Assembly (NCBI GenBank): GCA_041398005.1
Contig: JAWKVP010000002.1
Coordinates: 310,001-374,000, forward strand
Length of the DNA stretch: 64,000 nucleotides
Reading direction: 5' to 3'
From: JAGREO01 sp020446285
Lineage (GTDB): Bacteria > Pseudomonadota > Alphaproteobacteria > Geminicoccales > Geminicoccaceae
Shown: piece after piece, positions 53,612 to 62,940 of the stretch
Layout: the number at the start of each line of letters is the position of its first letter
Position numbering within the stretch: position 1 is the first letter of the stretch
Program-made: the position numbers and the translations under genes
The notes under the pieces: model-generated
The model's database searches: none
Seen by the model: only the letters and a program-made list of their open reading frames with translations
What the model was told of the DNA's origin: nothing

Positions 53612-54499
53612 GTGGATTGGGACAATGCGCGACTCTTGCTAGCTGTAGGGCGTGAGGGTCAGATCCTCGGCGCGGCCCGAAAACTCGGCATCAGTCAGGC
53701 GAAACTCAGTCGCCGGATAGCCGCCCTTGAGTCTGCGACCGGGCAGCGCCTGCTGGATCGAACAACGCGAGGCTCGATCCTCACGGAAGCGGGGCAGACC
53801 CTTTTTGCAGCCGCCGAACGAGCGGAGACCGGGTTCCTCGGCGCGCTCTCCCAAATCGGTCAACAGGAAGATCTGGCCGGAACAGTGAGGATCGGTGCTC
53901 CCGATGGTTTTGGGAGTCATTTCCTCGCACCTCGGATCGGAATGCTCGCCGCTGAATTTCCAAACCTCTCGATCGAACTCGTCCCGGTGCCACGCAGCTT
54001 TTCCCTGGCCGAACGAGAGGCTGACATCGCGATCATGGTGGGCAGGCCCGGAGCTGGCCGACTGCGCGTTCGTCGTCTGACAGATTACACTCTCGGCCTT
54101 TATGCCTCATCAGGCTATCTGACACGGGCGGGCATGCCTGGAGAGATCGATGATCTGTTGCATCATGACCTGGTCGGCTATGTCGACGATCTGATCTACT
54201 CGCCGGAACTCAATTACGCTGTCGAGGTTCTGCCCGGTTGGAGGTCCCGCATTGGCCTGGCGACCGCGGTCGGTCAGATCGAGGCGGTGGCCGCCGGTGC
54301 CGGAATAGGCATCCTGCACGACTTCATGGTCGCAGGCCGAAACGATCTTGTACCGATCCTGACAAACATCCGTGTCAAACGAGCCTACTGGACTGCATGG
54401 CATGAAAACCTGCGTACTGCACGTCGCGTCCAGGCCGTTGCGAATTTTCTGCAGCATGTGGTCTGGGAAAACCGTGAGTTGTTCAGTGAAACCCGATAA
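53612..54499 (+). CDS. LysR-family transcriptional regulator
   Basis: A 295-residue LysR regulator: N-terminal winged helix (LLAVGREGQILGAARKLGISQAKLSRRIAALE) and a C-terminal effector domain. The start is GTG at 53612. It is divergent from mmsA with a 94-base AT-rich gap that contains TGCATAT/ATATGCA (53562-53598), a candidate binding dyad. It probably controls mmsA, and converges on fahA downstream. Confidence 0.9.
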   Translation: MDWDNARLLLAVGREGQILGAARKLGISQAKLSRRIAALESATGQRLLDRTTRGSILTEAGQTLFAAAERAETGFLGALSQIGQQEDLAGTVRIGAPDGFGSHFLAPRIGMLAAEFPNLSIELVPVPRSFSLAEREADIAIMVGRPGAGRLRVRRLTDYTLGLYASSGYLTRAGMPGEIDDLLHHDLVGYVDDLIYSPELNYAVEVLPGWRSRIGLATAVGQIEAVAAGAGIGILHDFMVAGRNDLVPILTNIRVKRAYWTAWHENLRTARRVQAVANFLQHVVWENRELFSETR

Positions 54500-54626
54500 C
54501 CTGGATAGCAACCGGCCTGGCCGGAGATTGGCTCGTTTTACGCGTCTTGACGTTGCCGAATGGCTGGCCTCGATCTTCTCGATCGTGTCTACGCCAGCCG
54601 TGAAGGTGCCGCGTCCCATCCATCGT

Positions 54627-55850
54627 TCATGGTTCCGTTGCTGGTACGAGTGTTCCCGAACATTCGCCAAAACCGATCAGATAGCCGTCGCCACGAGCCG
54701 AACCCTGGAGGGAGATTCTGTCGCGATCTTCGAGGAAAGCGCGCGTAGAGCCATCGGACAGCGTCAACAGCTCTTTTCCGCCCCATGTGATCTCGAGAAG
54801 CGAGCCGCGTGCGTCGCGCTGCGGCCCGGATATGGTGCCCGAACCCAACAGATCGCCCACGCGCATCGGGCAGCCACACGATGTATGGTGCGCCAGTTGC
54901 TGGGCCGCAGAATAATACATCTCGGCATAGTTGGTCCGGCAGATACGCTCGCCGTTCAGGTCCACCGACAGGTCGATATCGTACAGCATCGGGCCGGTAT
55001 CCCTCAGATGCGGCAGCAACGGCAGCTCGCGCGCGGGGGGCATCCGCCGGAACGGCTCCAGCGCGGCTTTGGTGACGATCCACGGCGAGATCGACGTTGC
55101 CGTCGCCTTTGACTGGAACGGTCCGAGCGGCTGATACTCCCACGCCTGAATATCGCGCGCGGACCAATCGTTCAGAAGAACGTAGCCAAAGATCATCTCG
55201 TCCGCGCGATCCACGCTGACCGGGCCGCCGGACGTCTGGCCCACGATGGCGCCCAGCTCCAGCTCGATGTCGAACCGTGCCGAGGGCGCGAACACCGGGG
55301 TATCGTCGCCGGGAAACTTCAACTGCCCCCACGGGCGGCGCACCTCGGTCCCCGAGACGACCACCGAAGAGGCCCGCCCGTTATAGCCGATCGGAATATG
55401 CAGCCAGTTCGGCGGCAGCGCGTTTTCAGCCCCGCGGAACATGGTGCCGACATTGGTGGCGTGATGACGCGAGGCGTAGAAATCGGTATACTCGGTGACG
55501 TCGAATGGCATGTGCAGCCGCGCGCCGGCCTGAGGCACCAGAAGGTCCGGACGCGCCGCGGCGTCTTCGCACAGGATACCCGTTAGCGCCTCGCGGAAGG
55601 CCTGCCAGGTCCCGGGGCCGAGTGCCATGAACCCGTTCCACTCCGCCGCGCCGCCCCGGGCGAGATCGAGCGCCGGAACCAGCCCTTCGGCGGCGGCTTT
55701 GGTCACATCGAAGATCATCTCGCCGATGGCGATGCCGCGGCGTTTGCGGCCTTCGCCCGCTTCGGAGAAGACCCCGCAGGGCAGATTGTTCAGCGGGAAC
55801 TGGGTTTCGGGCACGTTCGCGCTTTCGACCCAGCTTCGTATCAGGCTCAT
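54627..55850 (-). CDS. fahA: Fumarylacetoacetase
   Basis: A 407-residue enzyme that splits fumarylacetoacetate into fumarate and acetoacetate, the last step of homogentisate breakdown. Residues about 1-115 form the N-terminal domain. The C-terminal domain carries metal ligands in DFYASRHHATNVG and ELELGAIVG, then a NDWSARDIQAWEYQPLGPF motif. The ATG at 55850 overlaps the maiA stop. It is last in the operon. Confidence 0.94.
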   Translation of the reverse strand: MSLIRSWVESANVPETQFPLNNLPCGVFSEAGEGRKRRGIAIGEMIFDVTKAAAEGLVPALDLARGGAAEWNGFMALGPGTWQAFREALTGILCEDAAARPDLLVPQAGARLHMPFDVTEYTDFYASRHHATNVGTMFRGAENALPPNWLHIPIGYNGRASSVVVSGTEVRRPWGQLKFPGDDTPVFAPSARFDIELELGAIVGQTSGGPVSVDRADEMIFGYVLLNDWSARDIQAWEYQPLGPFQSKATATSISPWIVTKAALEPFRRMPPARELPLLPHLRDTGPMLYDIDLSVDLNGERICRTNYAEMYYSAAQQLAHHTSCGCPMRVGDLLGSGTISGPQRDARGSLLEITWGGKELLTLSDGSTRAFLEDRDRISLQGSARGDGYLIGFGECSGTLVPATEP

Positions 55851-56518
55851 GCCTGTTCCTTTCGCGTGGTGTTGCCTGACGACGCATCGGCCTCCGGCTG
55901 ATTGTCGGGATGGGCCGCGGCGATCGCCGGCAACGCAAGGCAGGCCGCCTCGACCGCCAGAAGTCGCGGCCAGCGGCCCGGATCGACACCCCAGCGATGT
56001 GCGTTGTAAAGCTGCGTGGTGATGCAGATGTCGGCCAGATCGGGCGCCGCGCCGCCGAAGGCGAAGCCATCGCCCGGCGGCAACAGCGCGGCCACCTGGT
56101 CGAACCCTTCGACCATCCAGTGTTGCATCCAGTGCTGTTTCGCAGCGTTGTCGGCCCCGAATGTCCTGGCCAGACGTGCCAGGACGCGCAGGTTGTTCAC
56201 GGGGTGGATGTCGGTTGCCACTGCGAGCGCCACCGACAGAACCCTGCTTCGTGCAAGCGGATCCTGCGGCAGCATCGGCGGGTCGGGCCAAAGCGCATCC
56301 AGATAGTCGATGATCGACAGCGATTGCGTCAGCACGGTGCCATCGCCAAGCACCAGGGACGGAACGCCTTTTCCCGGATTCAAGGCGACGTAGGGTTCCG
56401 AGTTCTGTTCCCCGGCCACCAGATCCACAGGGACACACTCGTAGTTCAGCCCTTTCAGGTTCATCACCGCCCGAACGCGGAACGAGGTCGTGGACCGCCA
56501 GTAGGAATAGAGTTTCAC
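55847..56518 (-). CDS. maiA: Maleylacetoacetate isomerase
   Basis: A 223-residue zeta-class glutathione-transferase fold: N-terminal YSYWRSTTSFRVRAVMNLKGL (the SSxSxRVR active-site region), GKGVPSL and LTQSLSIIDYLD. It isomerises maleylacetoacetate to fumarylacetoacetate using glutathione. The start is a GTG overlapping the hmgA stop (GTGA); the stop overlaps the fahA start, so all three enzymes are translationally coupled. Confidence 0.93.
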   Translation of the reverse strand: MKLYSYWRSTTSFRVRAVMNLKGLNYECVPVDLVAGEQNSEPYVALNPGKGVPSLVLGDGTVLTQSLSIIDYLDALWPDPPMLPQDPLARSRVLSVALAVATDIHPVNNLRVLARLARTFGADNAAKQHWMQHWMVEGFDQVAALLPPGDGFAFGGAAPDLADICITTQLYNAHRWGVDPGRWPRLLAVEAACLALPAIAAAHPDNQPEADASSGNTTRKEQA

Positions 56519-57834
56519 TTGCGCCCCGGCGAGCCGTCGAACTTCTTGTCCAGCGTTTTCCAGCAGTCGATATAGTCGTCCTGAAGCGGCGCCTCTTTCG
56601 CCGCGAACTCGGTCAGGTGCTGCGGAAAGCGGGTCTCGAACATGAAGGACATCGTGTGTTCCAGCTTTTCGGGGCCGAGGTTCGAATAGCTGGCCTTCTC
56701 GAAGGCGTTCCGGTCGGGCCCGTGCGGCAGCATCATGTTGTGCAGGCTCATGCCGCCCGGAACGAACCCTTCGGGCTTGGCATCGTATTCTCCATAGATG
56801 TTGCCCATCATCTCGGACATGACGTTCTTGTGATACCAGGGTGGGCGGAAGGTATCCTCGGCCACCATCCAGCGCTCGCGGAACAGCACGAAGTCGATAT
56901 TGGCGGTGCCGGGCTGGCCGGAGGGGGCGGTCAGGACGGTGAAGATCGACGGATCGGGGTGGTCGAAGAGGATCGCGCCGACCGGGCAATAGGTTTTCAG
57001 GTCGTATTTGCAGGGCGCGTAGTTGCCATGCCATGCGACGATGTCGAGCGGGCTTTGCGCGATGGCGGTTTCGTGGAACTGGCCGCACCATTTGACCGTC
57101 AGGGTCGAAGGCACTTCCCGATCCTCGAAGGCCGCGACCGGCGTCTTGAAATCGCGCGGATTGGCCAGGCAGTTGGCGCCGATCGGCCCCCTGCCCGGCA
57201 GGTCGAACTTCTGGCCGTAGTTCTCGCAGACAAATCCCCGGCACGGGCCGTCCAGCAGCTCGACCCGATATACCAGTCCGCGCGGGATGATGGCGATTTC
57301 CTGCGGTGAAATGTCGATCACGCCAAGCTCGGTAGCAAAGCGCAGACGCCCCTCCTGCGGGACCACCAGCAATTCGCTGTCGGCAGAGTAGAAATACTCG
57401 TCCACCATCGACTCAGTGACCAAATAGACGTGACTGGCCATCCCGACCTGGGTGTTCACGTCGCCGGCGGTGGTCATGGTCTTCATGCCGGTCAGCCAGG
57501 TCAGTTTCTGATCCGCGTGGGGCACAGGGTCCCAGCGGTACTGGCCCAGGCTGATCACGTCCTCTTTCACATACGGTGCGGTCTTCCAGTAGGGCAGGTC
57601 GACCCTGGTGTATTTGCCCGAATGCCTGACCGAGGGCCGGATGCGATAACACCAGGTCCGCTCGGGGCGCACATCGGTGAAGGCGGTGCCCGAAAGCTGC
57701 TCGGCATAAAGGCCGTAGTCGACACGCTGCGGCGAATTCATACCCTGCGGCAGGGCGCCCGGCAGCGCCTCGGTTTCGAAATCGTTGCCCCAACCGGGCA
57801 TGTATCCGGCATGCGGCTCTGCATGGCTGTTCAT
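56515..57834 (-). CDS. hmgA: Homogentisate 1,2-dioxygenase
   Basis: A 439-residue non-heme iron ring-cleavage enzyme. The N-terminal MPGWGNDFETEALPGALP, RTWCYRIRPS and C-terminal PPWYHKNVMSEMMGNIYGEYDAK (iron-ligand region), then SLHNMMLPHGPD are all family hallmarks. It opens homogentisate to maleylacetoacetate. AAGAGGAATC precedes the ATG. The 4-hydroxyphenylpyruvate dioxygenase that makes homogentisate is not in this window. Confidence 0.96.
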   Translation of the reverse strand: MNSHAEPHAGYMPGWGNDFETEALPGALPQGMNSPQRVDYGLYAEQLSGTAFTDVRPERTWCYRIRPSVRHSGKYTRVDLPYWKTAPYVKEDVISLGQYRWDPVPHADQKLTWLTGMKTMTTAGDVNTQVGMASHVYLVTESMVDEYFYSADSELLVVPQEGRLRFATELGVIDISPQEIAIIPRGLVYRVELLDGPCRGFVCENYGQKFDLPGRGPIGANCLANPRDFKTPVAAFEDREVPSTLTVKWCGQFHETAIAQSPLDIVAWHGNYAPCKYDLKTYCPVGAILFDHPDPSIFTVLTAPSGQPGTANIDFVLFRERWMVAEDTFRPPWYHKNVMSEMMGNIYGEYDAKPEGFVPGGMSLHNMMLPHGPDRNAFEKASYSNLGPEKLEHTMSFMFETRFPQHLTEFAAKEAPLQDDYIDCWKTLDKKFDGSPGRK

Positions 57835-57848
57835 GGATAGATTCCTCT

Positions 57849-59156
57849 TCAGATCAGAATGAGCGCGATCGCCGGCACACCGACAAGCACGGCAAGGCGG
57901 CCTATGTCGGCGGCCCAGAAGGGCATGATGCCGCGAAACATGGTTGTGATCGGGATGTCGCGCAGCACGCTGCGCAGAACGAAGACGTTCAGGCCGACCG
58001 GGGGCGAGATCAGGCTGATTTCGGTGACGACCACCACCATGATGCCGAACCAGATCGTCACGTTGTCGGGATCGCCGAGCCAGCCGCCGCCGAAATCCAG
58101 CGACAGGATCAGCGGATAGAAGATCGGCACCGTCAGCAGGATCATCGACAGACTTTCCAGCACAGCGCCCAGCACGATGTAGATCAGGATCAGCACCAGG
58201 ATCACCGTATAGGGCCCCACATCCAGACCGCTGACCCATGCGAGGATCGCGTCGGGCAGCCCCGCATAGCTGACGAAGTTCGAAAAGACCTCGGCCCCGA
58301 TGATCAGGGCGAAGATCATCGCCGTGGTGCGCGTGGTGTCGATGCAGACTGCCAGATAGTCGCGCAGAGACAGCCTGCCCCGGACGATGGCGATCAGCAG
58401 CGCGAACAGGGCGCCCACGGCCGCAGCCTCCGAGGGGGTGAAGATGCCCCCGTAGATGCCGATCATGATGACGGCAAACAGGCCGACAACCGCGACGACC
58501 CCGTTGATATCGGCGCGCGTGATCTTTTCGGTTCCGGCTTCCTGCGGGGCCAGGTCGGGTTTCAGCCGCACGGTGATGGCGACCGCACCGATGTAGAACA
58601 GCACGCCCAGCAGCCCGGGCAGGATACCCGCCAGGAACAGTTTGCCGATGTCGGCCTCGGTGATCAGCCCATAGATGATCAGGATGACCGAGGGCGGGAT
58701 CAGGATGCCCAGGGTGCCGCCCGCGGCGATCGATCCGGTGGCCAGGCTGTCGGCATATCCGGTCTTGCGCATCGAGGGCATGGCCACCTTGGACATGGTC
58801 GCGACCGTGGCCAGCGACGAGCCGCAGACCGCCGAGAACCCGCCACAGGCCACGATGGTCGCCATCGCCAGCCCGCCTTTCAGGCGATACAGCGCCCGGT
58901 GCGCGGTCAGGAACAGGGCATCCGACACGCCCGAGCGGGTCAGCAGGTTGCCCATCAGGATGAACAGCGGAATGATCGACAGCGTAAACGAAAACACCGT
59001 ATCGAAGGCCGCGTTGCCGGTCAGGCGCAGGCTTGCCTCCCAATTGCGAAGCAGCGCGAAACCGGCCGTTCCGGTGATGATCATCGCAAAGGCGATGGGC
59101 ACACGCAGGAAAACCTGGCTGAAAAGCGCGGCAAAAGCGATCAGCGAAGCGGTCAT
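57849..59156 (-). CDS. dctM: TRAP transporter large permease (DctM)
   Basis: A 435-residue membrane protein with about 12 helices and the TRAP-M pattern (SLATVATMSKVAMPSMRKTGYADSLATGSIAAGGTLGILIPPS, then NPxGLN-like PPVGLNVFVLRS). It drives sodium-coupled uptake together with DctQ and DctP. It overlaps dctQ by four bases and lies 14 bases upstream of hmgA, so transport and degradation are one operon. Confidence 0.93.
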   Translation of the reverse strand: MTASLIAFAALFSQVFLRVPIAFAMIITGTAGFALLRNWEASLRLTGNAAFDTVFSFTLSIIPLFILMGNLLTRSGVSDALFLTAHRALYRLKGGLAMATIVACGGFSAVCGSSLATVATMSKVAMPSMRKTGYADSLATGSIAAGGTLGILIPPSVILIIYGLITEADIGKLFLAGILPGLLGVLFYIGAVAITVRLKPDLAPQEAGTEKITRADINGVVAVVGLFAVIMIGIYGGIFTPSEAAAVGALFALLIAIVRGRLSLRDYLAVCIDTTRTTAMIFALIIGAEVFSNFVSYAGLPDAILAWVSGLDVGPYTVILVLILIYIVLGAVLESLSMILLTVPIFYPLILSLDFGGGWLGDPDNVTIWFGIMVVVVTEISLISPPVGLNVFVLRSVLRDIPITTMFRGIMPFWAADIGRLAVLVGVPAIALILI

Positions 59157-59671
59157 TGACCGGCCCTCATCCTTTGGACGATGTGGCCCAGGGCCACAAG
59201 CGCTGCGACAGCGCAGCCCAGTGCCGCAATCCAGGCAACCAGGCTGAGCGGGATTTCAAGCGAGTTCGAGACCGATCCATAACGCGCCAGCCCCGCCCCG
59301 TGGTCGGCAAGCTGCCAGGCCAGGCCGCCAAAGACGACGAAGGCCGCAATCCCGCCAAGCAGGCGGCGAACGATGTCCCCAAGCGCCGATTGCGGCTCCC
59401 AGAGCTCGACCTCGACGTGGGTGTTGGACAGCATCGCCAGCGGCATCGCGAGAAAGACAAGGCAGACCAGCAGGATCTCGGTCAGCTCGAAGGCTCCCTT
59501 GATCGGCGAGTTCAGCACATAACGGGCGATCACGTCCGCGCCGGTCAGCATCATCATGACCGTCAGAACGATGGCGGTCCCGAGGCCGAGTGCCCTCTCA
59601 AGGATGTGCCAGGCCGCAGGGGCCTGACGCCGAGTTTCCCCCGAGACGGCCGAGGTCTCGTCCTTGGTCAT
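59153..59671 (-). CDS. dctQ: TRAP transporter small permease (DctQ)
   Basis: A 172-residue four-helix protein of the DctQ family. It has the GADVIARYVLNSPIKGAFELTEILLV motif between helices one and two, and the typical FLAMPLAMLSNTHVEVEL stretch. It forms the membrane scaffold with DctM. It overlaps both neighbours by four bases. Confidence 0.92.
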   Translation of the reverse strand: MTKDETSAVSGETRRQAPAAWHILERALGLGTAIVLTVMMMLTGADVIARYVLNSPIKGAFELTEILLVCLVFLAMPLAMLSNTHVEVELWEPQSALGDIVRRLLGGIAAFVVFGGLAWQLADHGAGLARYGSVSNSLEIPLSLVAWIAALGCAVAALVALGHIVQRMRAGQ

Positions 59672-60705
59672 TCGGCCTGTTCCCGGAGGGTCGCAAGCGC
59701 AGCCGCGCCGTCAAAACCCTGGGCTGCAACCGCCTCGGCCCATTCGGCTTCCTTGGCGGAGGCGATTGCCTGCACTCGCGCCAGAACCGCCTCGGAGGCT
59801 TCGTGGAATTCGACGCCATTGGCCACACCGTCCTCAAGACCGCCCGCATCCGCGGCATTCCAGACGGTGCCGGCGGTTTCGGCCAGCGCCGCACCCGAGA
59901 TCGCCTCGATCGCCGCGCGGTCCTCGTCGGACAGGTCGGCCCAGCGAGCCTCGTTCATCACCATGAACCAGCTGGTGTTATAGAGCCCGCCGGGCACCGT
60001 CATCGAGTATTTGATGTACCGGGACAGGTTGAAGGCCTTCAGTGCCTCGGCCGGGAAGGTCACGCCGTCGATCACGCCGGTCGAGAGCTTTTCGAACACA
60101 TCGCCCGGCCCCATGAACTGTGTGGTCACGCCCAGCTCTTCGGCCAGTTCGGCGATATAGCCGCCGGGAACCCGGATCTTGAGACCGGCGAAATCGCCCG
60201 GCTCCTGTATGTTGTGCTGGTTGTTGTGGAACATGCCCGGGCCGTGAACCCAGAGGCCCAGAAGATGCGCGCCCTCGTGTTCGGCCGCCGCGTCCAGATC
60301 GCCGCCATAGACATTCCAGTAGGCGACCGAGGTGCTGACCGCATCATCGCCCAGGAACGAGAACTGGCCGATGCGCGAACGCAGGAACCGGTCGTCGGTG
60401 GTGAAGGAATGCAGGCCGTAGGTGATGTCGGCGATGCCGTCGGCGGCCATGTCGAAATGCGCCGGCGGCGGCCCCAGCGGACGCGGCAGGATACGCACGG
60501 TGACGCGGCCTTCGGTGACTTCGGCCACCTGGTCGGCCCATGGCTGAATCACGCTGGTCACGATCGGATGGGTGGGCGGCAGCCAGGACGACAGGACGTA
60601 TTCCTCGGCCTGTGCCGTCATGGCCGAGGCCGACAGCACGAGGGCGGAAACCGCGGAGAGGCGCGGCAGACCGCCAAAGAAGGTCTTGGCAAGTGTGGTA
60701 GTCAT
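59668..60705 (-). CDS. dctP: TRAP transporter substrate-binding protein (DctP)
   Basis: A 345-residue periplasmic binding protein. The signal peptide is about 33 residues (SAMTAQA-EEYVLSSWLPPTHP). It has the DctP carboxylate-binding Arg region GLKIRVPGG and the TGVIDGVTFP stretch. Its association with hmgA suggests an aromatic acid such as homogentisate or a phenylacetate derivative as ligand; this is inference. Confidence 0.92.
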   Translation of the reverse strand: MTTTLAKTFFGGLPRLSAVSALVLSASAMTAQAEEYVLSSWLPPTHPIVTSVIQPWADQVAEVTEGRVTVRILPRPLGPPPAHFDMAADGIADITYGLHSFTTDDRFLRSRIGQFSFLGDDAVSTSVAYWNVYGGDLDAAAEHEGAHLLGLWVHGPGMFHNNQHNIQEPGDFAGLKIRVPGGYIAELAEELGVTTQFMGPGDVFEKLSTGVIDGVTFPAEALKAFNLSRYIKYSMTVPGGLYNTSWFMVMNEARWADLSDEDRAAIEAISGAALAETAGTVWNAADAGGLEDGVANGVEFHEASEAVLARVQAIASAKEAEWAEAVAAQGFDGAAALATLREQAE

Positions 60706-60737
60706 TCTGTTATTTCCTTTTGCGTGCGAGCGTTGGA

Positions 60738-61211
60738 TCAGGCCGAAGCCTTGCCGTCGATCGAATAGGCGCCGCCGCCCTTGACGGCAAAGAAGATGGC
60801 CGCGATGCCCCAGAGCACCGGGTATTCGTATCCGCGCGCGGTCCAGAAAAAGCCGTTGTCAAGGTGGAACAGGACGGCGAAAGCCATGAACACCGCGACC
60901 GCGACGGCGGCAAAACGCGCCATGAAACCGGTGGCGATCATCAACCCGCCGAAAAACTCGACCACGCCGATGAGGATGGCCATGAGCGTCGGAGCCGGGT
61001 AGCCGGCGGATTCAAGGAACCCCGCCGTGCCCGAAATGCCCCCGCCGCCGAACATGCCAAAGAGCTTTTGCGCGCCGTGAGGCATCAGGAGCAGTCCGGT
61101 CGCGGCACGCAGTGCAAGCCACGCGACCCCTTCGAATGGTTGCGCCGCGATGTCCAGATGGCGGTTCATGCCCGCAAGAACGCCCCGATTCCGTGAAGTT
61201 TGCATGTTCAT
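60738..61211 (-). CDS. DoxX-family membrane protein
   Basis: A 157-residue protein with four helices and the DoxX signatures (LRAATGLLLMPHGAQKLFGMFGG, LIGVVEFFGGLMIATGF). DoxX proteins are often linked to redox, thiol or aromatic metabolism; their reaction is poorly defined. It is the first gene of the homogentisate operon, 32 bases before dctP. AGGGAGGGGC precedes two closely spaced ATGs (61211 and 61205). Confidence 0.85.
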   Translation of the reverse strand: MNMQTSRNRGVLAGMNRHLDIAAQPFEGVAWLALRAATGLLLMPHGAQKLFGMFGGGGISGTAGFLESAGYPAPTLMAILIGVVEFFGGLMIATGFMARFAAVAVAVFMAFAVLFHLDNGFFWTARGYEYPVLWGIAAIFFAVKGGGAYSIDGKASA

Positions 61212-61272
61212 GCCCCTCCCTCTTTTTCAGTGGTAGCTCCCGAATTTTCCGGGTGGCTGGCGGCCAAGATTG

Positions 61273-61313
61273 ATTTCAAATGAAACTATGTCAACAATAA
61301 TTTCGATTGAAAC
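61273..61313. promoter_or_regulatory. Two MarR-type operator dyads
   Basis: ATTTCAAATGAAAC (61273-61286) and a second TTTCGATTGAAA site (61301-61312) share the TTTCNNNTGAAA core. They lie 27 bases apart in the 208-base gap between doxX and marR. TTTCA-type dyads of this shape are typical MarR binding sites. They probably control both the degradative operon and marR. Confidence 0.7.
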
Positions 61314-61419
61314 TTTTTTTGCCGATGCATACTTTCAGCTCGAACCCCGGATTGGGCAGAGCGGATAGCCAGCGCGGACAATTGTCCTGCGCGTTGTCAG
61401 GAAAGCAGGATATCGTAGT

Positions 61420-61866
61420 ATGTCATTGTTAGTATTGGAGGATTTTTTTCCGTATCATACCAGGCTATTTTATCGCCAGGTCAGTTCAGCGGTGACACGG
61501 GTCTATGAGACACGGTACGGCCTGAAGCCCTACGAGTGGCGAACGATGGTGATACTCGGGCCAGAGGGCGAATTTACTGCCAACGAGATCGTCACCCGGT
61601 CGAGCATGGACAAGGTCTCCGTAAGCCGCGCCATCACTTCGCTGCGGCGTCGAAAATGGATCCTGACCAAGGCCAACAAGAACGACGGAAGGAGCCGCCT
61701 GATCCGTCTGTCGAGCGCCGGCAAGGCCGCCTATGACGACCTGGTCCCGTTGATGCTCGAGGTCGAAGAGAGACTGCTGGCGGTCTACTCGAAGGAAGAA
61801 GTCGCCGAGCTGCGACGACTGATGGCAAAACTGGCGGATCAGGATAGCACAATGTTCGTTGTGTAG
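61420..61866 (+). CDS. MarR-family transcriptional regulator
   Basis: A 148-residue winged-helix repressor. The recognition region is EIVTRSSMDKVSVSRAITSLRRRKWI and the wing NKNDGRSRLIRLSSAG. It is divergent from the doxX-TRAP-hmg operon and probably represses it until homogentisate or a related aromatic acid binds. Its 3' end overlaps the next gene tail to tail by 28 bases. Confidence 0.92.
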   Translation: MSLLVLEDFFPYHTRLFYRQVSSAVTRVYETRYGLKPYEWRTMVILGPEGEFTANEIVTRSSMDKVSVSRAITSLRRRKWILTKANKNDGRSRLIRLSSAGKAAYDDLVPLMLEVEERLLAVYSKEEVAELRRLMAKLADQDSTMFVV

Positions 61867-62360
61867 TCCTGAGCACGCGGGCGGCTCTCCGGCATCGCGC
61901 AGCCGAGCGCCGGCAGGATCGTCCGGGATGGTTCCTTCCATGCCAGACGCACCGGCAGGAAGAGCCCCGCATCGGCGGTCAGGCGACCCAGTTCGCTGGC
62001 GTTGACGTGCAGGCGCTGACACCCTGCCGGTCCCACCAACTCTCTGGCAATTCTGCCTCCAAAGCCCGTCGGCCCTTCCTGGCAGGCCGCAACCAGACTG
62101 AGGATCCGCATCTCCTCGTCCACAAGCTCGGACTGCCGGACACTGCCAACCACCTCGCCGAGCGCTTCACACAGATCATCAACCAGCCGCTCGAAGGCGA
62201 CAAAACTGCGTTCGATGTTCGCCAATCCGAACCATTCATGCAGGAACCGCAAGACAATCGAGGGTGTCGAAGAGTTCTTTTCGGCCATCATCCGTAGCAC
62301 CCACAACACCTTCTGCTCGGAACCCGTAAGCTCGCAGGTCTTCATCCGTGACATTGCCAT
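61839..62360 (-). CDS. Hypothetical protein of a conserved alphaproteobacterial type
   Basis: A 173-residue protein from the ATG at 62360, which follows AGGGAGAG; the frame is open to 62441. It starts CELTGSEQKVLWVLRMMAEKN and is mostly helical, with FLHEWFGLANIERSFVAFERLVDDL and a late Ala/Gly/Arg-rich part. There is no signal peptide or membrane helix. Comparable proteins seem common in alphaproteobacteria without an assigned function. Confidence 0.6.
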   Translation of the reverse strand: MAMSRMKTCELTGSEQKVLWVLRMMAEKNSSTPSIVLRFLHEWFGLANIERSFVAFERLVDDLCEALGEVVGSVRQSELVDEEMRILSLVAACQEGPTGFGGRIARELVGPAGCQRLHVNASELGRLTADAGLFLPVRLAWKEPSRTILPALGCAMPESRPRAQDYTTNIVLS

Positions 62361-62640
62361 ACTCTCTCCCTGTTCCCGCTCGAAGTGCCAGACACTTCCC
62401 GGATACCATCCGCATGATCTGTTCGCGGAGAACGCATTCATGTCCTAAGTCAACATCGTATCCCGTTCCAAGTATCTTCAGACAACATTGAAATGATTAT
62501 AGGTTCAATCGCCGCTACGGGTTGGTCCGATGCTTGGTCGTGTCCGGTTTTACCACGCCCACAAAATACAGGGTGGGCCCACTCTCCAGAGCAGAGTTCG
62601 TCGAAGGTCGGCGCGGAGGCCCCTGCCCCCGCATCCGGAC

Positions 62641-62940
62641 TTATTGTCCGTCTTGTCCGTCGGTCCAGTCGAGTTTCTCGAGATTGTCGCGGAATGCGAA
62701 GCGGATGATGTGGCTTTCCATGATCGACTTGACACGATCGAGGCTCTCGGGGTCGGCGGCGATGACCTCGAAGCTCAGGCCATGATCGTCGGCATCGAGG
62801 GTGGCACTGCCCGGCGGCAACGCGATCGTCCCGTGTGTGTCGTCATGCGTCACCTCGACCTTGTGGGCGAAATGCTTGCACATCTGGGCGAGATAGCGGG
62901 GGCCGCGCCCGGTCTGGAACCGGCTTTGCGATTTCAGCAT
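62641..62940 (-). CDS. DUF2218 domain protein
   Basis: A 99-residue protein matching DUF2218: RYLAQMCKHFAHKVEV near residue 15, then a beta-rich core and FRDNLEKLDW near the end. DUF2218 genes frequently sit beside iron-siderophore uptake genes, as here, where it overlaps the ABC ATPase by seven bases. The 280 bases above it (62361-62640) hold no supported gene, only a GTGGGCCCAC palindrome. Confidence 0.85.
   Translation of the reverse strand: MLKSQSRFQTGRGPRYLAQMCKHFAHKVEVTHDDTHGTIALPPGSATLDADDHGLSFEVIAADPESLDRVKSIMESHIIRFAFRDNLEKLDWTDGQDGQ

Noticed and set aside
54110..54670. Minus-strand frame with a short stretch resembling a peptidyl-prolyl isomerase end (FTAGVDTIEKIE)
   Set aside because: Only about a dozen residues match and the rest is antisense to the LysR gene; too little to call even a remnant.
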